Assembly: GCA_028714255.1 (NCBI GenBank)
Contig: JAQTMR010000005.1
Span: 1 to 64,000, forward strand
Reading direction: 5' to 3'
DNA: 64,000 nt
Source: Phycisphaerae bacterium
GTDB lineage: Bacteria; Planctomycetota; Phycisphaerae; Sedimentisphaerales; Anaerobacaceae
The notes under the pieces are model-generated. The model had not been told where the DNA came from and searched no databases. It worked only from the letters and a program-made list of their open reading frames with translations. Each line of letters begins with the position of its first letter. The first letter of the stretch is position 1. Positions 8,457-16,193 of this stretch are shown here, piece after piece. Both the position numbers and the translations under genes were made by a program.

Positions 8457-8810
8457 TCAGAGGGCATTAATAAGATTAACAAGCATTCTACTTTCATGAT
8501 TTAAATCTTCCGCTAAATCATCCAATTCCTTTTTTGTTATGTACTTTCTCCGGTTCGCGATAATCGACTGGGTGTCCAATTCGGCACACGACCCCAATGA
8601 TATGCGAAGAAACTGCCTATATTCATTAGTATGGCCTCTTACGAATCCCTCTGAAACATTTGACGGGATTGACACAGAAGCCTTCCTTATTTGAAGGGTC
8701 AAACCGTACAATTCTTCTTTTGGGAATTTAGCCGTAAATTCATAAACTTTGTCAACTATTTCGATACCTTTTTGCCAAACCTTCAAATCTTTATAATCTT
8801 TTACCTTCAT
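8457..8810 (-). CDS. Four-helix bundle protein (S23/23S rRNA intervening-sequence family)
   Basis: Member of the family first seen as an ORF inside intervening sequences of 23S rRNA genes, now widespread as free-standing genes of unproven function; the pentameric four-helix bundle is thought to bind nucleic acid. Hallmarks are the N-terminal DYKDLKVWQKG, LYGLTLQIRKASVSIPSNVSEG (here spread over residues 54-75) and the FLRISLGSCAELDTQ helix. 117 residues, normal length. GC is visibly lower than in the hyp genes on either side, and it does not belong to the hyp pathway. Together with the membrane gene upstream it forms a foreign cassette in the operon. No clear ribosome site. Confidence 0.85.
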   Translation of the reverse strand: MKVKDYKDLKVWQKGIEIVDKVYEFTAKFPKEELYGLTLQIRKASVSIPSNVSEGFVRGHTNEYRQFLRISLGSCAELDTQSIIANRRKYITKKELDDLAEDLNHESRMLVNLINAL

Positions 8811-8817
8811 TTATCTC

Positions 8818-9243
8818 TTATTTCAATATGAACTTTTCAAATCCTTCCAGAGAAATCTTTCCACCCCAAAGGTCTCTTCTCATTGCCAGAGCTACTTTGT
8901 AAAAACAGCCTTGTGACGGATTTTGTATAAAATCGTATGTTTTTTGAAGAACTTCTTCTGATGCATAGAGAATCATGTTATTCCATTCTAATTTCAATTC
9001 GTATATTAAATCTTCTTTGTTTTTTATATATTCTCTTCCATGCAAATGTAACATCTGTCTATTCTTTTCAAAATCTAATACGCTAAGCATAAGTATTATT
9101 ACGCATTTATATCGAGTTTCTTTAAATTCTTGTTTCTGTAATAATTTGCTGCTCTTTCGTTCCCATAGAATACGGAATAAATGCCCCAATATACCGCCAA
9201 TTCCAAGAAGAGTCAGTACACTGAGGATGTTTTCGATATTCAT
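8818..9243 (-). CDS. Small membrane-anchored protein of unknown function
   Basis: 141 residues with one N-terminal membrane segment (about 5-25, ILSVLTLLGIGGILGHLF) and a charged, helical cytoplasmic part. I do not recognise a family; the layout (one anchor, then LWERK and a helical domain) resembles small uncharacterised proteins of phage and defence-like cassettes. GGAG sits five bases before the ATG, a good ribosome site. The gene ends eight bases before the four-helix bundle gene, so the pair is probably cotranscribed and moved together. Low GC compared with hypF and hypC supports recent arrival. Confidence 0.6.
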   Translation of the reverse strand: MNIENILSVLTLLGIGGILGHLFRILWERKSSKLLQKQEFKETRYKCVIILMLSVLDFEKNRQMLHLHGREYIKNKEDLIYELKLEWNNMILYASEEVLQKTYDFIQNPSQGCFYKVALAMRRDLWGGKISLEGFEKFILK

Positions 9244-9288
9244 TTTAACTCCAATAGCAAAAATTCAAGTTGCAAACAGTGAGAACCA

Positions 9289-11643
9289 CTAACTTCGGGC
9301 CACGAGCGACGGGTCACGAGTCACGGTTCTTGCGGCGATTGCCGCCTGGCCGATAGATATTCCCCCGTCATTGGACGGGAACTCTTGGTTAAATAATACG
9401 AAAAATTTGTTTTTCTTCAAGAGTTTAATCAAACAGTTTGCCAAATATCGATTACAAAACACCCCGCCGCTTAGTGCGACCAGTTTTAGTCCGGAGCTTT
9501 CTCTCGCGGCTTTGGCCATCTCCAGCAGGGCGGCAGCAACGGTGTTGTGGAACTTTGCCGAGATAATGCCTTCGTCAATTCTTTCTTGAATCTCGGCAAT
9601 TATCTGTTTTATCATTTTATGTAAATCAAGCTGCAGCGGCTCATTGGCTTTTTTAATAAGCTTGAAGTTGTAGTGTTCTTCGATGTTATCTTTGGCAATA
9701 GCCTCAAGGGCGATTGGCAGTTGTGCGTCAAAATGATTGCAGTTGCCCCGTCCAAGCATAGCTGCGACGGCATCGAAGACTCGGCCAAGACTCGATGTTT
9801 CTATGGTGTTTATTCCCTTATCAATTTGCGAGAGAATAATCTGCTGTTTATTTGCATCCGGCTCGATTCGCTCAAGCAGCCAGTTGAATTTCTCTAATTC
9901 GAAATCGTCCCCATAGGTTTTTTTCAGCAGTCCGAGCAAAGGTCTTATAGCTTCTTTACTTGCCTTATCCGCACCGGCCAGAGGGTAATAAGCTAAATGG
10001 CCGAGTCGCTCGAATTTCTCTAATGTCACTATCATGCACTCGCAGCCCCAAATCGCTCCGTCTGTCCCGTAGCCCGTGCCGTCGGCGACGAGCCCAATAG
10101 CCGGGCCGTTCTGGTTATGCTCAACCAGAACAGATGCGATGTGTGCCCAGTGGTGCTGGACCTGGATTGTCTTAACATCCGGCAGCGAAAGGGCGTATTG
10201 AGTTGACAAATATCCAGGGTGAAGGTCACATACGACGACCTTAGGCTCGACTTCGAACAACTTCCGCAAATGTTCAATTGAATTTATATAATGGTGATAA
10301 ACTTCCGCATCCTCTAAATCGCCTATGTGTTCGCTGCATATAAGCTGATTTTGTTTTGCAAAGCAGAAGGTGTTTTTCATATCAGCACCCGCAGCAAACA
10401 CATCGCTCCGGCAGTTTTCTTCGATAAGGACGGGCCTTGGCGCATATCCTCTGGCTCTTCTCAGCAGGGTCGGCCGCTCATCTGCAAAATGGACAATCGA
10501 ATCGTCAACCTGTCGATAAATTTCTCTATCGTGCATCAAAAAGGCATCCGCAACGCCGCCGAGTTTCTTCAATGCCTGCTCATTTTTGCAAATCAACGGC
10601 TCATCCGAGATGTTGCCGCTGGTCATTACTAAAACTTTTATACCCCTCGCCGCGATGCGACCGCGTCGCAGCGGGTCGGCAAAGAGCAGGTAGTGCAGCG
10701 GGGCATAACAAAGCATAAAACCGAGAGTGTTGACGCCTTCTGCAACCGAAGGAGCTATGGCTGAGCCTTCTTTTTGGGGTAGTAACACAATCGGGCTTTG
10801 AGGGTTTTTTAGCTGCCTTTCAGCCGATTCGCTTACGGTTGCATATTCTTTTATGTTTTGAATTGAAGCTGCCATCATAGCAAATGGCTTGTGGTCTCTT
10901 CTCTTTCGTTCTCGCAGTCTCCTCACTGCCTTGTCATTAAGTGCATCAACGGATAAGTGAAATCCGCCGAGGCCTTTTATTGCCACAATTTTCCCATCCA
11001 GAAGTAAACGTGTGGTTTCGGCGATTACTTTCTCGGTTTCCGTTTCTATTGTTTTGCCTTTTGTATCTGTCAGCCATATTTTTGGCCCGCAAGCGGGACA
11101 GGCAACCGGCTGAGCGTGAAAACGCCGGTCAGATACGTCTTTATATTGAGCGGCACACTTATTGCACATATCAAAAACCGACATAGTTGTATTGCGTCTA
11201 TCGTATGGAATGGTTTTGACTATCGAATATCTCGGCCCGCAGTTAGTGCAGTTTATAAACGGATACCGGAGCCGGAAATCTTTTTTATCGGCCATTTCCG
11301 CAAGGCAATCTTTGCAGACGGCCATATCAGCTGTTACCTGCGACAGGGCTGTCCCTTCAGACTCGCTGGCTTTGATTGTGAATTTCTCTTCCCCCTCGAT
11401 TAATGCTATATCGATTGCTTTATATGATTTTATTTCTGCCAATGCCGGCTTGTCTGCACCCTGCAATCGTGCTGAAAATTCGGCTATTTTTTCTTTTGCC
11501 CCCTGTAATTCTATTGTTACGCCCTTCGTGTCGTTATAGACAAAGCCTGTAAGCCCTAACCGGCTGGCTATTTTGTGTGCAGCGGGCCTAAACCCGACTC
11601 CCTGAATCCGTCCTGTTATAAGTATTCTTTGCCTTTTAATCAA
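9289..11643 (-). CDS. hypF: Carbamoyltransferase HypF
   Basis: Makes thiocarboxamide on HypE from carbamoyl phosphate and ATP. Domains in order: acylphosphatase (GRIQGVGFRP, residues 11-20), two zinc fingers with CKDC/CTNC and CNKC/CPAC, a YrdC-like domain (KGLGGFHLSVDA onward), and the Kae1-like carbamoyltransferase with VQHHWAHIASV and LSGGVFCNRYL. 784 residues. The start is TTG, since no ATG or GTG precedes the acylphosphatase motif in frame. The last dozen residues (TVTRDPSLVARS) are not family sequence; they are encoded by repeat text at 9301-9326 that has replaced the native end just after the conserved ISIGQAAIAA. The motifs are intact, so the enzyme is probably active. Confidence 0.95.
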   Translation of the reverse strand: MIKRQRILITGRIQGVGFRPAAHKIASRLGLTGFVYNDTKGVTIELQGAKEKIAEFSARLQGADKPALAEIKSYKAIDIALIEGEEKFTIKASESEGTALSQVTADMAVCKDCLAEMADKKDFRLRYPFINCTNCGPRYSIVKTIPYDRRNTTMSVFDMCNKCAAQYKDVSDRRFHAQPVACPACGPKIWLTDTKGKTIETETEKVIAETTRLLLDGKIVAIKGLGGFHLSVDALNDKAVRRLRERKRRDHKPFAMMAASIQNIKEYATVSESAERQLKNPQSPIVLLPQKEGSAIAPSVAEGVNTLGFMLCYAPLHYLLFADPLRRGRIAARGIKVLVMTSGNISDEPLICKNEQALKKLGGVADAFLMHDREIYRQVDDSIVHFADERPTLLRRARGYAPRPVLIEENCRSDVFAAGADMKNTFCFAKQNQLICSEHIGDLEDAEVYHHYINSIEHLRKLFEVEPKVVVCDLHPGYLSTQYALSLPDVKTIQVQHHWAHIASVLVEHNQNGPAIGLVADGTGYGTDGAIWGCECMIVTLEKFERLGHLAYYPLAGADKASKEAIRPLLGLLKKTYGDDFELEKFNWLLERIEPDANKQQIILSQIDKGINTIETSSLGRVFDAVAAMLGRGNCNHFDAQLPIALEAIAKDNIEEHYNFKLIKKANEPLQLDLHKMIKQIIAEIQERIDEGIISAKFHNTVAAALLEMAKAARESSGLKLVALSGGVFCNRYLANCLIKLLKKNKFFVLFNQEFPSNDGGISIGQAAIAARTVTRDPSLVARS
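9301..9326. repeat. Inverted partner of the GTGACCCGT repeat, inside the hypF 3' end
   Basis: Its complement reads CCGTGACTCGTGACCCGT, the same words as at 8417-8445 in opposite orientation. It supplies the last codons and defines the stop of hypF, and marks the distal border of the inserted cassette. Confidence 0.5.
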
Positions 11644-11712
11644 AACTTTGGGCCTTTACCTTATCTAACTTGTTTTTATACGCACCTTTCGTATAAACAG
11701 TTCTTCCGGGAC

Positions 11713-11741
11713 ATTATAGTTAGGTAATGTCAGGATGGCAA
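11713..11741 (-). promoter_or_regulatory. Sigma70-type promoter of the hyp operon
   Basis: Minus strand: TTGCCA (11741-11736), 17-base spacer, perfect TATAAT (11718-11713). It would start transcription near 11706, about 63 bases before hypF. No Fnr- or RpoN-type site was noticed. Confidence 0.65.
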
Positions 11742-11781
11742 TTACACCTTATTCTGGTAATAGAAGCGGCGAAAATTTTAT

Positions 11782-11810
11782 TTGCCTCAAGCGTACTTTT
11801 CTGTTAATAT
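11782..11810 (+). promoter_or_regulatory. Promoter of tRNA-Ala
   Basis: TTGCCT, 17-base spacer, TAATAT. It lies 14 bases before the mature tRNA 5' end. Confidence 0.45.
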
Positions 11811-11823
11811 TACTTCTTACTTC

Positions 11824-11896
<73 letters not shown>

Positions 11897-11966
11897 TTTC
11901 CGGAAAAGGGGGGCGGGATAATTTATTCAGCACCACTCAATTTGAATTTCGATACTAAGTGTGGTG

Positions 11967-12428
11967 TTAATCATTTTCGCAGTAGAGCCACTTTTCATCG
12001 GTTAATTCATAATCGACGATTTCATCAGGACGGAAGAATAAGTTGATTTCGTATTCGGCTGATTCGGGACTATCTGAACTGTGAACGAGGTTATACCTTG
12101 TTGAACAGCTAAAATCGCCGCGAATAGTACCCATCTGAGCCTCGAAACCAGAGGTTGCACCAATTATCTTCCGTGTTATGTCTATAACATTCCTGGCTTC
12201 CCAGACTATTACAAGGACTGGAGATGAAGAAAGAAGCTTTGTTAGAGGTTCAAAGAACGGTTTGCCCTTGTGGACGGCATAGACTTTGCGAGACAGCTCT
12301 TCAGGGACTTGCATAAATTTTGCGGCGACGATTTTGGCGGCCTTGTTTTCGAACCGTTGGATTATTTCACCGACCAAGCGCCGCTGAATACCGTCTGGTT
12401 TGATAATAATTAAAGTACGCTCTGTCAT
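11967..12428 (-). CDS. ndk: Nucleoside diphosphate kinase
   Basis: Balances nucleoside triphosphate pools by phosphotransfer through an active-site histidine. The signature NLVHSSDSPESAEYEI carries that His, and TLIIIKPDGIQRRLVGEII starts the ferredoxin-like fold. 153 residues from the ATG of MTERT, the usual start; an ATG two codons upstream (12434) is equally open. The C-terminus (DEKWLYCEND) is typical of the longer bacterial form. It is monocistronic, convergent with tRNA-Ala. Confidence 0.95.
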   Translation of the reverse strand: MTERTLIIIKPDGIQRRLVGEIIQRFENKAAKIVAAKFMQVPEELSRKVYAVHKGKPFFEPLTKLLSSSPVLVIVWEARNVIDITRKIIGATSGFEAQMGTIRGDFSCSTRYNLVHSSDSPESAEYEINLFFRPDEIVDYELTDEKWLYCEND

Positions 12429-12491
12429 TCTCATATGTCAGCGATTGTTCCTTATTTTTTCAGGTCACAAGTCTAACGGCGACTTACACGG

Positions 12492-13178
12492 CTATATTCC
12501 TCGTGGGACAATGTAAATCTCAACCCGCCTGTTCTGCGGAGTGCCAACCATATTCGGCTCGTTTGGCACAATGGGCCTGTATTCCCCGAACCCCCGCACA
12601 CTTACCCGCTCAGGGATAATGCCGTTGTTTGTCATAACATTAAATACCGATATCGCTCTATGAACTGAAAGATACAAATTCGAAGGATGCTTGGCGAGGG
12701 TCACATGGTTTAAGATAGGCTGGTTGTCGGTATGGCCGGCAATTATAATATCGAATACTTTTGCCTGCTCGGTATTTAAGATTTTGCACAGCGACTTGAG
12801 CATCTCTGCTCCGGCAGGCTCTACCTCGGCACTTCCTCCGGCGAAAAGACTGCTCTTGAATTTGACAGCGCTTCTGTTCGACTCAAAGGTTACAAGGTCG
12901 CTGCCCCCGGCCCAGTCTTCGAGCATAGAGATAAGTTCAGCCGGCAGTTGGGTGGTGCCTGGTAACTGTTTTCGCATAGTCTCTATTAATGTGATTTTAT
13001 TTGCGAGCTCCGCTTTGAGAACATCGTTTCTCTGCTGCAAGTTACCTGTTGTGGTCTGCAACTGGCTTTCAAGCTCTCTTATGTGTTTTTCCTGCCCGGA
13101 GTTTTGGAGTTTGAGGCCGAGCGCAACCGCCGAAGAAATGATCGCAAGAATAATAGCCACGACTAATCCGAGCCGCAT
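12492..13178 (-). CDS. OmpA/MotB-type peptidoglycan-binding protein, inner-membrane anchored
   Basis: 228 residues: one N-terminal membrane segment (VVAIILAIISSAVALGLKL), a coiled coil (about 30-70) and an OmpA C-like domain (about 105-228) with IIAGHTDNQP, the NLYLSVHRAISV helix, VSVRGFGEYRP and NRRVEIYIVP, which bind diaminopimelate of peptidoglycan. It resembles MotB in layout but has no proton-channel Asp in the membrane segment, and no MotA is adjacent. It is a tandem paralogue of the next gene (13264-14040), with the two OmpA domains clearly similar. Probable job: tethering the envelope to the wall. Confidence 0.85.
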   Translation of the reverse strand: MRLGLVVAIILAIISSAVALGLKLQNSGQEKHIRELESQLQTTTGNLQQRNDVLKAELANKITLIETMRKQLPGTTQLPAELISMLEDWAGGSDLVTFESNRSAVKFKSSLFAGGSAEVEPAGAEMLKSLCKILNTEQAKVFDIIIAGHTDNQPILNHVTLAKHPSNLYLSVHRAISVFNVMTNNGIIPERVSVRGFGEYRPIVPNEPNMVGTPQNRRVEIYIVPRGI

Positions 13179-13263
13179 TTTGTGTTCCTTTCAAGCAAGT
13201 CGGTCTGTAGATTCCCCTGCACGCGGTATTGTCCGCGTATCAAACGTCTTCGCAAGAGTTGGA

Positions 13264-14040
13264 CTACATTCCCTGCGGGACAATATAAATCTCGACTCGT
13301 CTATTTTGAGCGTTGCCTTTTTTGTTGGGCGTATTCGGTGCGATAGGTCGGAATTCACCGAAACCTCGTACGCTCAGACGCTCCGAACTTACGCCGTTGT
13401 TTGCCATTATATCCAGCACGGATATTGCCCTATGGGCCGAAAGGTGCCAGTTGGTCGGATGTTTTACACGAGTATCAGGTTTGCCTATACGAATATCGTC
13501 GGTATGGCCGGCAATTATAATGTCAAATTTAAGACCCTGTTCCGAGTCCAGGATTTTACATAGCGACTTGACTACTTCGCCGGCAGCAGGTGCCACCTCG
13601 TCACTGGCAACCTCGAAAAGCAAATCGCTCTTGAACTTAACTATCCCTCGACTCGAATCATACTCGACCATTTCCTTGTCTTTGGCAAAATCTTCCAGCA
13701 TGGTGCTCAACTCCACCGGCAGGGATGCCCCGCCGGAAATCAATTGCTGCTGCATAGAAGCAATCAGTTCTTTCTTTTTCGCGAGGTCCTCTTCGAGCGC
13801 AGCAATTTTTTGCTGCAACGTACCTATCTCAACGCCGCCGCGGCCTTCGGCAGATTCAAGTTGCCTTTGTAACTGATCGAGTTTGACCCGGGCAGTTTGT
13901 ACTTCGCTCTCAAGTTCCGCTATTCGTTTCTGCTGTGTGGCGTTCTGGATTTTACAGTCCTTAAGCTCTGCGTTACAACCACTCGTCAGTACTATAAAAG
14001 CACATGAAATTAAAACTACCGAAAGTTTGACAGTTCGCAT
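13264..14040 (-). CDS. OmpA-family lipoprotein with coiled coil
   Basis: 258 residues. A lipobox (VLTSGC) gives a predicted lipoprotein with the mature Cys at 22. A long coiled coil (about 30-95) follows, then an OmpA C-like domain with IIAGHTDDIR, HLSAHRAISVLDI, LSVRGFGEFRP and NRRVEIYIVP. It acts like Pal: an outer-membrane lipoprotein gripping peptidoglycan. Its neighbour 12492-13178 has the same plan with a membrane segment instead of a lipobox, as if one gene duplicated and the copies were assigned to the two membranes. An inverted repeat (14105-14111 with 14121-14127) lies in its upstream region and could be an operator. Confidence 0.87.
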   Translation of the reverse strand: MRTVKLSVVLISCAFIVLTSGCNAELKDCKIQNATQQKRIAELESEVQTARVKLDQLQRQLESAEGRGGVEIGTLQQKIAALEEDLAKKKELIASMQQQLISGGASLPVELSTMLEDFAKDKEMVEYDSSRGIVKFKSDLLFEVASDEVAPAAGEVVKSLCKILDSEQGLKFDIIIAGHTDDIRIGKPDTRVKHPTNWHLSAHRAISVLDIMANNGVSSERLSVRGFGEFRPIAPNTPNKKGNAQNRRVEIYIVPQGM

Positions 14041-14244
14041 CGTTCCATCCTTTCAAAGAAATTCGCGACGGATAAATTTCCTGTTGTCCGTCCTATAAGA
14101 TATACACAGTTTTTAGCTGTAAACTGTTATAACCAGCCAGTTCCTTAGTTTTCAGCTACGCCCATAAATAAAGCCTATTTGTATTTGTTCGTCAAGAATA
14201 AACTTTTCAAAATTGTGAGGCGGGTTTTCCTGTTTTGCGCAGCA

Positions 14245-14279
14245 AAACGGCCCTTCTGTTTGCACAGGAAGGGCCGTTT
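14245..14279 (-). terminator. Terminator downstream of the HTH membrane protein gene
   Basis: A 12-bp GC-rich stem (14245-14256 with 14268-14279) sits 22 bases past the stop of the gene at 14301. The A/T ends make it usable from either side; the minus-strand operon is the natural client. Confidence 0.8.
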
Positions 14280-14300
14280 GAAATTGACTTTTAGAGGGTC

Positions 14301-15326
14301 TTAATCGCTTTTACTTTCCGGTTCCGCCGGCGGGGCTTCTTCGGTTTTCTTGCCTTTTCTGGCCTTCTTGGCTTTTTTCTCTTTCTTTACTTTTTCCTTC
14401 TTAACCGCTGTTTTTCCGCCTGTACCTTTGCTGCTGAGCATAAAAGCCACTCCGATTATCAAGCCCGATGCCACAGCCGCTCCAATGACAATGTACCATA
14501 TCATACTTTGTATAGCGGTCAAAGCTGATGGCATCATATTGTTGAAACCTGCCACTGCCACTATCGCAGTGTAAATAACGGCCAGCAGCGGCAAAAACAA
14601 CATAATACCCAGAGCGTTACTCATCACGTCCGGTGCCGTCTCTGCGTATGCCTGGACCATTACCGGTGCTCCGGTAGTAAGTTCCGGTTCAACAAGCCCT
14701 GTTGCGTCCGGCATCAGTTGTTCCGCCGCGGCGGCTACCTCAACCGCTGAAGCCTCAGCGGCTTCTTTTTTGCCATCGCCTTCCGGTGTGTAAATTTCAT
14801 CAAGAATACCGCCCAGTGAAGTGTCATCGGCCTGCAGCGAAAGGTCTAACAATCCTGAGCCGCTGCCGAAGGTGTCCAGATTTACGTCTTCTTCGATTTC
14901 TTCCAGAGATGCTTCGCCTGAGGTAGCTTTTGTTTCGCCCAATATATCATCTGCTAATGACCCTGCATCCGATACGGCTTTGGTCTCGCTAAGGGTATCG
15001 TCTGCCAGTTTGTAATCGTCATCTGCTTCACCGAGGACTTCGATTCCTTTACCTGTCATAGCGGTGCTGTCTGCTCCGTCCGATTCATCTTTTTCCGGTG
15101 CCAGGGAAATTTCATCTTCATCTGGCATCTGTTTCGCTGAAGCTTTTTTCGATGTCGCCATACTTGTATCGGACATCAGCGATTCTACCTCATCGACCTT
15201 AAACAGCAGATTCGAGCCGTCACGAAACTCACGCAGCCTGCCCTGTTTGATTATCTCTTTTACTTCTTCCTCTGTTTTGTTGAGCTTCGCACTAACCTCT
15301 TGTAATGAATAAAACATACCAGCCAT
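14301..15326 (-). CDS. Membrane-anchored protein with N-terminal excisionase/MerR-like HTH
   Basis: 341 residues with an unusual plan. Residues 3-50 (YSLQEVSAKLNKTEEE, then KQGRLREFRDGSNLLF and VDEVESLM) match the winged-helix HTH_17 layout of excisionase-type DNA binders. A long acidic, low-complexity region (55-215) with two similar ADDIL/ADDTL-GETKA units follows, then two hydrophobic segments (about 235-260 and 270-295) and a Lys-rich tail (VKKEKVKKEKKAKKARKGKK). I do not recognise a named family. Such an HTH in front of membrane segments suggests a tethered regulator or a scaffold in which the HTH fold binds protein. It shares an operon with the next gene upstream, seven bases apart. Confidence 0.7.
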   Translation of the reverse strand: MAGMFYSLQEVSAKLNKTEEEVKEIIKQGRLREFRDGSNLLFKVDEVESLMSDTSMATSKKASAKQMPDEDEISLAPEKDESDGADSTAMTGKGIEVLGEADDDYKLADDTLSETKAVSDAGSLADDILGETKATSGEASLEEIEEDVNLDTFGSGSGLLDLSLQADDTSLGGILDEIYTPEGDGKKEAAEASAVEVAAAAEQLMPDATGLVEPELTTGAPVMVQAYAETAPDVMSNALGIMLFLPLLAVIYTAIVAVAGFNNMMPSALTAIQSMIWYIVIGAAVASGLIIGVAFMLSSKGTGGKTAVKKEKVKKEKKAKKARKGKKTEEAPPAEPESKSD

Positions 15327-15332
15327 ATTTAC

Positions 15333-15830
15333 TTATTCTCCTGAAGAGTTTGTCTTATTATTTTCTTCACTTTGCCCTTCCAGTTGGCTATTGAAATATC
15401 GGTTATTTGGCTCATTGACTTCTGCAGTATTTACGCCTAAATCTTCTTGTTTTTTCGGACGTTCGTTTGCGTCTTTCTTTTCCAGAAGCATCTTTACCTG
15501 CTCCGGCTTAGGCTCATCTGTATTGTATTGTTCCAGCAGTCTGTCGTATTGCCAGCTTCGGGCAGCCAATAACTTCAATCGGCTATAGGCCGGACCTCGG
15601 CTGTTCAACTCATATATCCACAGAGTCTGGTTGGCCGTATCTACCATCGCCAACCCATACCTTTCTCGGTCGATTTGCATGGGAACTACCATAATTTTAC
15701 AGTTGCTGTCCGCTTGCGGTTCTGCCTGGGCATTTGCCGGCAGCTTATTGCCCGCGAAAAATAGAGCAAGCACACCCAAAATAACAAACATCGACAGCGC
15801 TAATCGCTTTTCCATACTGGATACTATCAC
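15333..15830 (-). CDS. Small exported or membrane-anchored protein, unknown function
   Basis: 165 residues; an N-terminal hydrophobic segment (LALSMFVILGVLALFFAG) is either a signal anchor or a signal peptide cut near NAQA. The middle reads like a small beta domain (CKIMVVPMQIDRERYGLAMVDT, NQTLWIYELNSRG spread over 43-85); the C-terminal half is charged and disordered. No family is recognised. The GTG at 15830 is preferred because GGAG lies eight bases before it; the ATG at 15815 is the alternative. It is the first gene of a two-gene operon driven by the promoter at 15868-15895. Confidence 0.6.
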   Translation of the reverse strand: MIVSSMEKRLALSMFVILGVLALFFAGNKLPANAQAEPQADSNCKIMVVPMQIDRERYGLAMVDTANQTLWIYELNSRGPAYSRLKLLAARSWQYDRLLEQYNTDEPKPEQVKMLLEKKDANERPKKQEDLGVNTAEVNEPNNRYFNSQLEGQSEENNKTNSSGE

Positions 15831-15867
15831 CCTTTAGACTCCACTCCCCAAATAATAGCTCCTACAA

Positions 15868-15895
15868 ATTATACGTAATATTTATGCAAATGCAA
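15868..15895 (-). promoter_or_regulatory. Promoter of the 15830-14301 operon
   Basis: Minus strand: TTGCAT (15895-15890), 16-base spacer, perfect TATAAT (15873-15868). Confidence 0.6.
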
Positions 15896-15980
15896 GCTAT
15901 TTTTGCCTAAAAAGCCGTTGTTTAATCCCTAAAGGCTTGTTTCTCGGACCTTTTATACTTATCTCAAAAATACGATTTTA

Positions 15981-16009
15981 TTGCAATAATCGGCTTTTTC
16001 GTATAGAAT
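15981..16009 (+). promoter_or_regulatory. Promoter of tRNA-Pro (and possibly the bio genes)
   Basis: TTGCAA, 17-base spacer, TAGAAT, 31 bases upstream of the tRNA. No separate promoter is obvious in the 79 bases between the tRNA and bioB, so read-through into bioB is plausible. Confidence 0.55.
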
Positions 16010-16039
16010 GCCCCGACTGATGGGCGTTATTTCGCTTTT

Positions 16040-16114
16040 CGGGGTGTAGCTCAGCTTGGCTAGAGCGCCTGGTTTGGGACCAGGAGGCCGTAGGTTCGAA
16101 TCCTATCACCCCGA
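16040..16114 (+). tRNA. tRNA-Pro (anticodon TGG)
   Basis: 75 bases: acceptor CGGGGTG/CACCCCG plus discriminator A, anticodon stem CCTGG/CCAGG with loop TTTGGGA, T arm with TTCGAAT. CCA is not encoded. Reads CCA and wobble codons. Confidence 0.95.
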
Positions 16115-16193
16115 TTGGTTTGCCGTTTCTCTCCCCAAAACAGCTTCTAATATCGGTAGTCCCCTCATAAAAAATGGAAATTATCGAGCTGCG

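Noticed and set aside
14105-14127. Inverted repeat ACAGTTT/AAACTGT as a regulator site
   Set aside because: Short and AT-rich; no matching second site or regulator, so not listed as a feature.
16056-16193. Upstream extension of bioB
   Set aside because: It runs through tRNA-Pro and reads unlike any biotin synthase.
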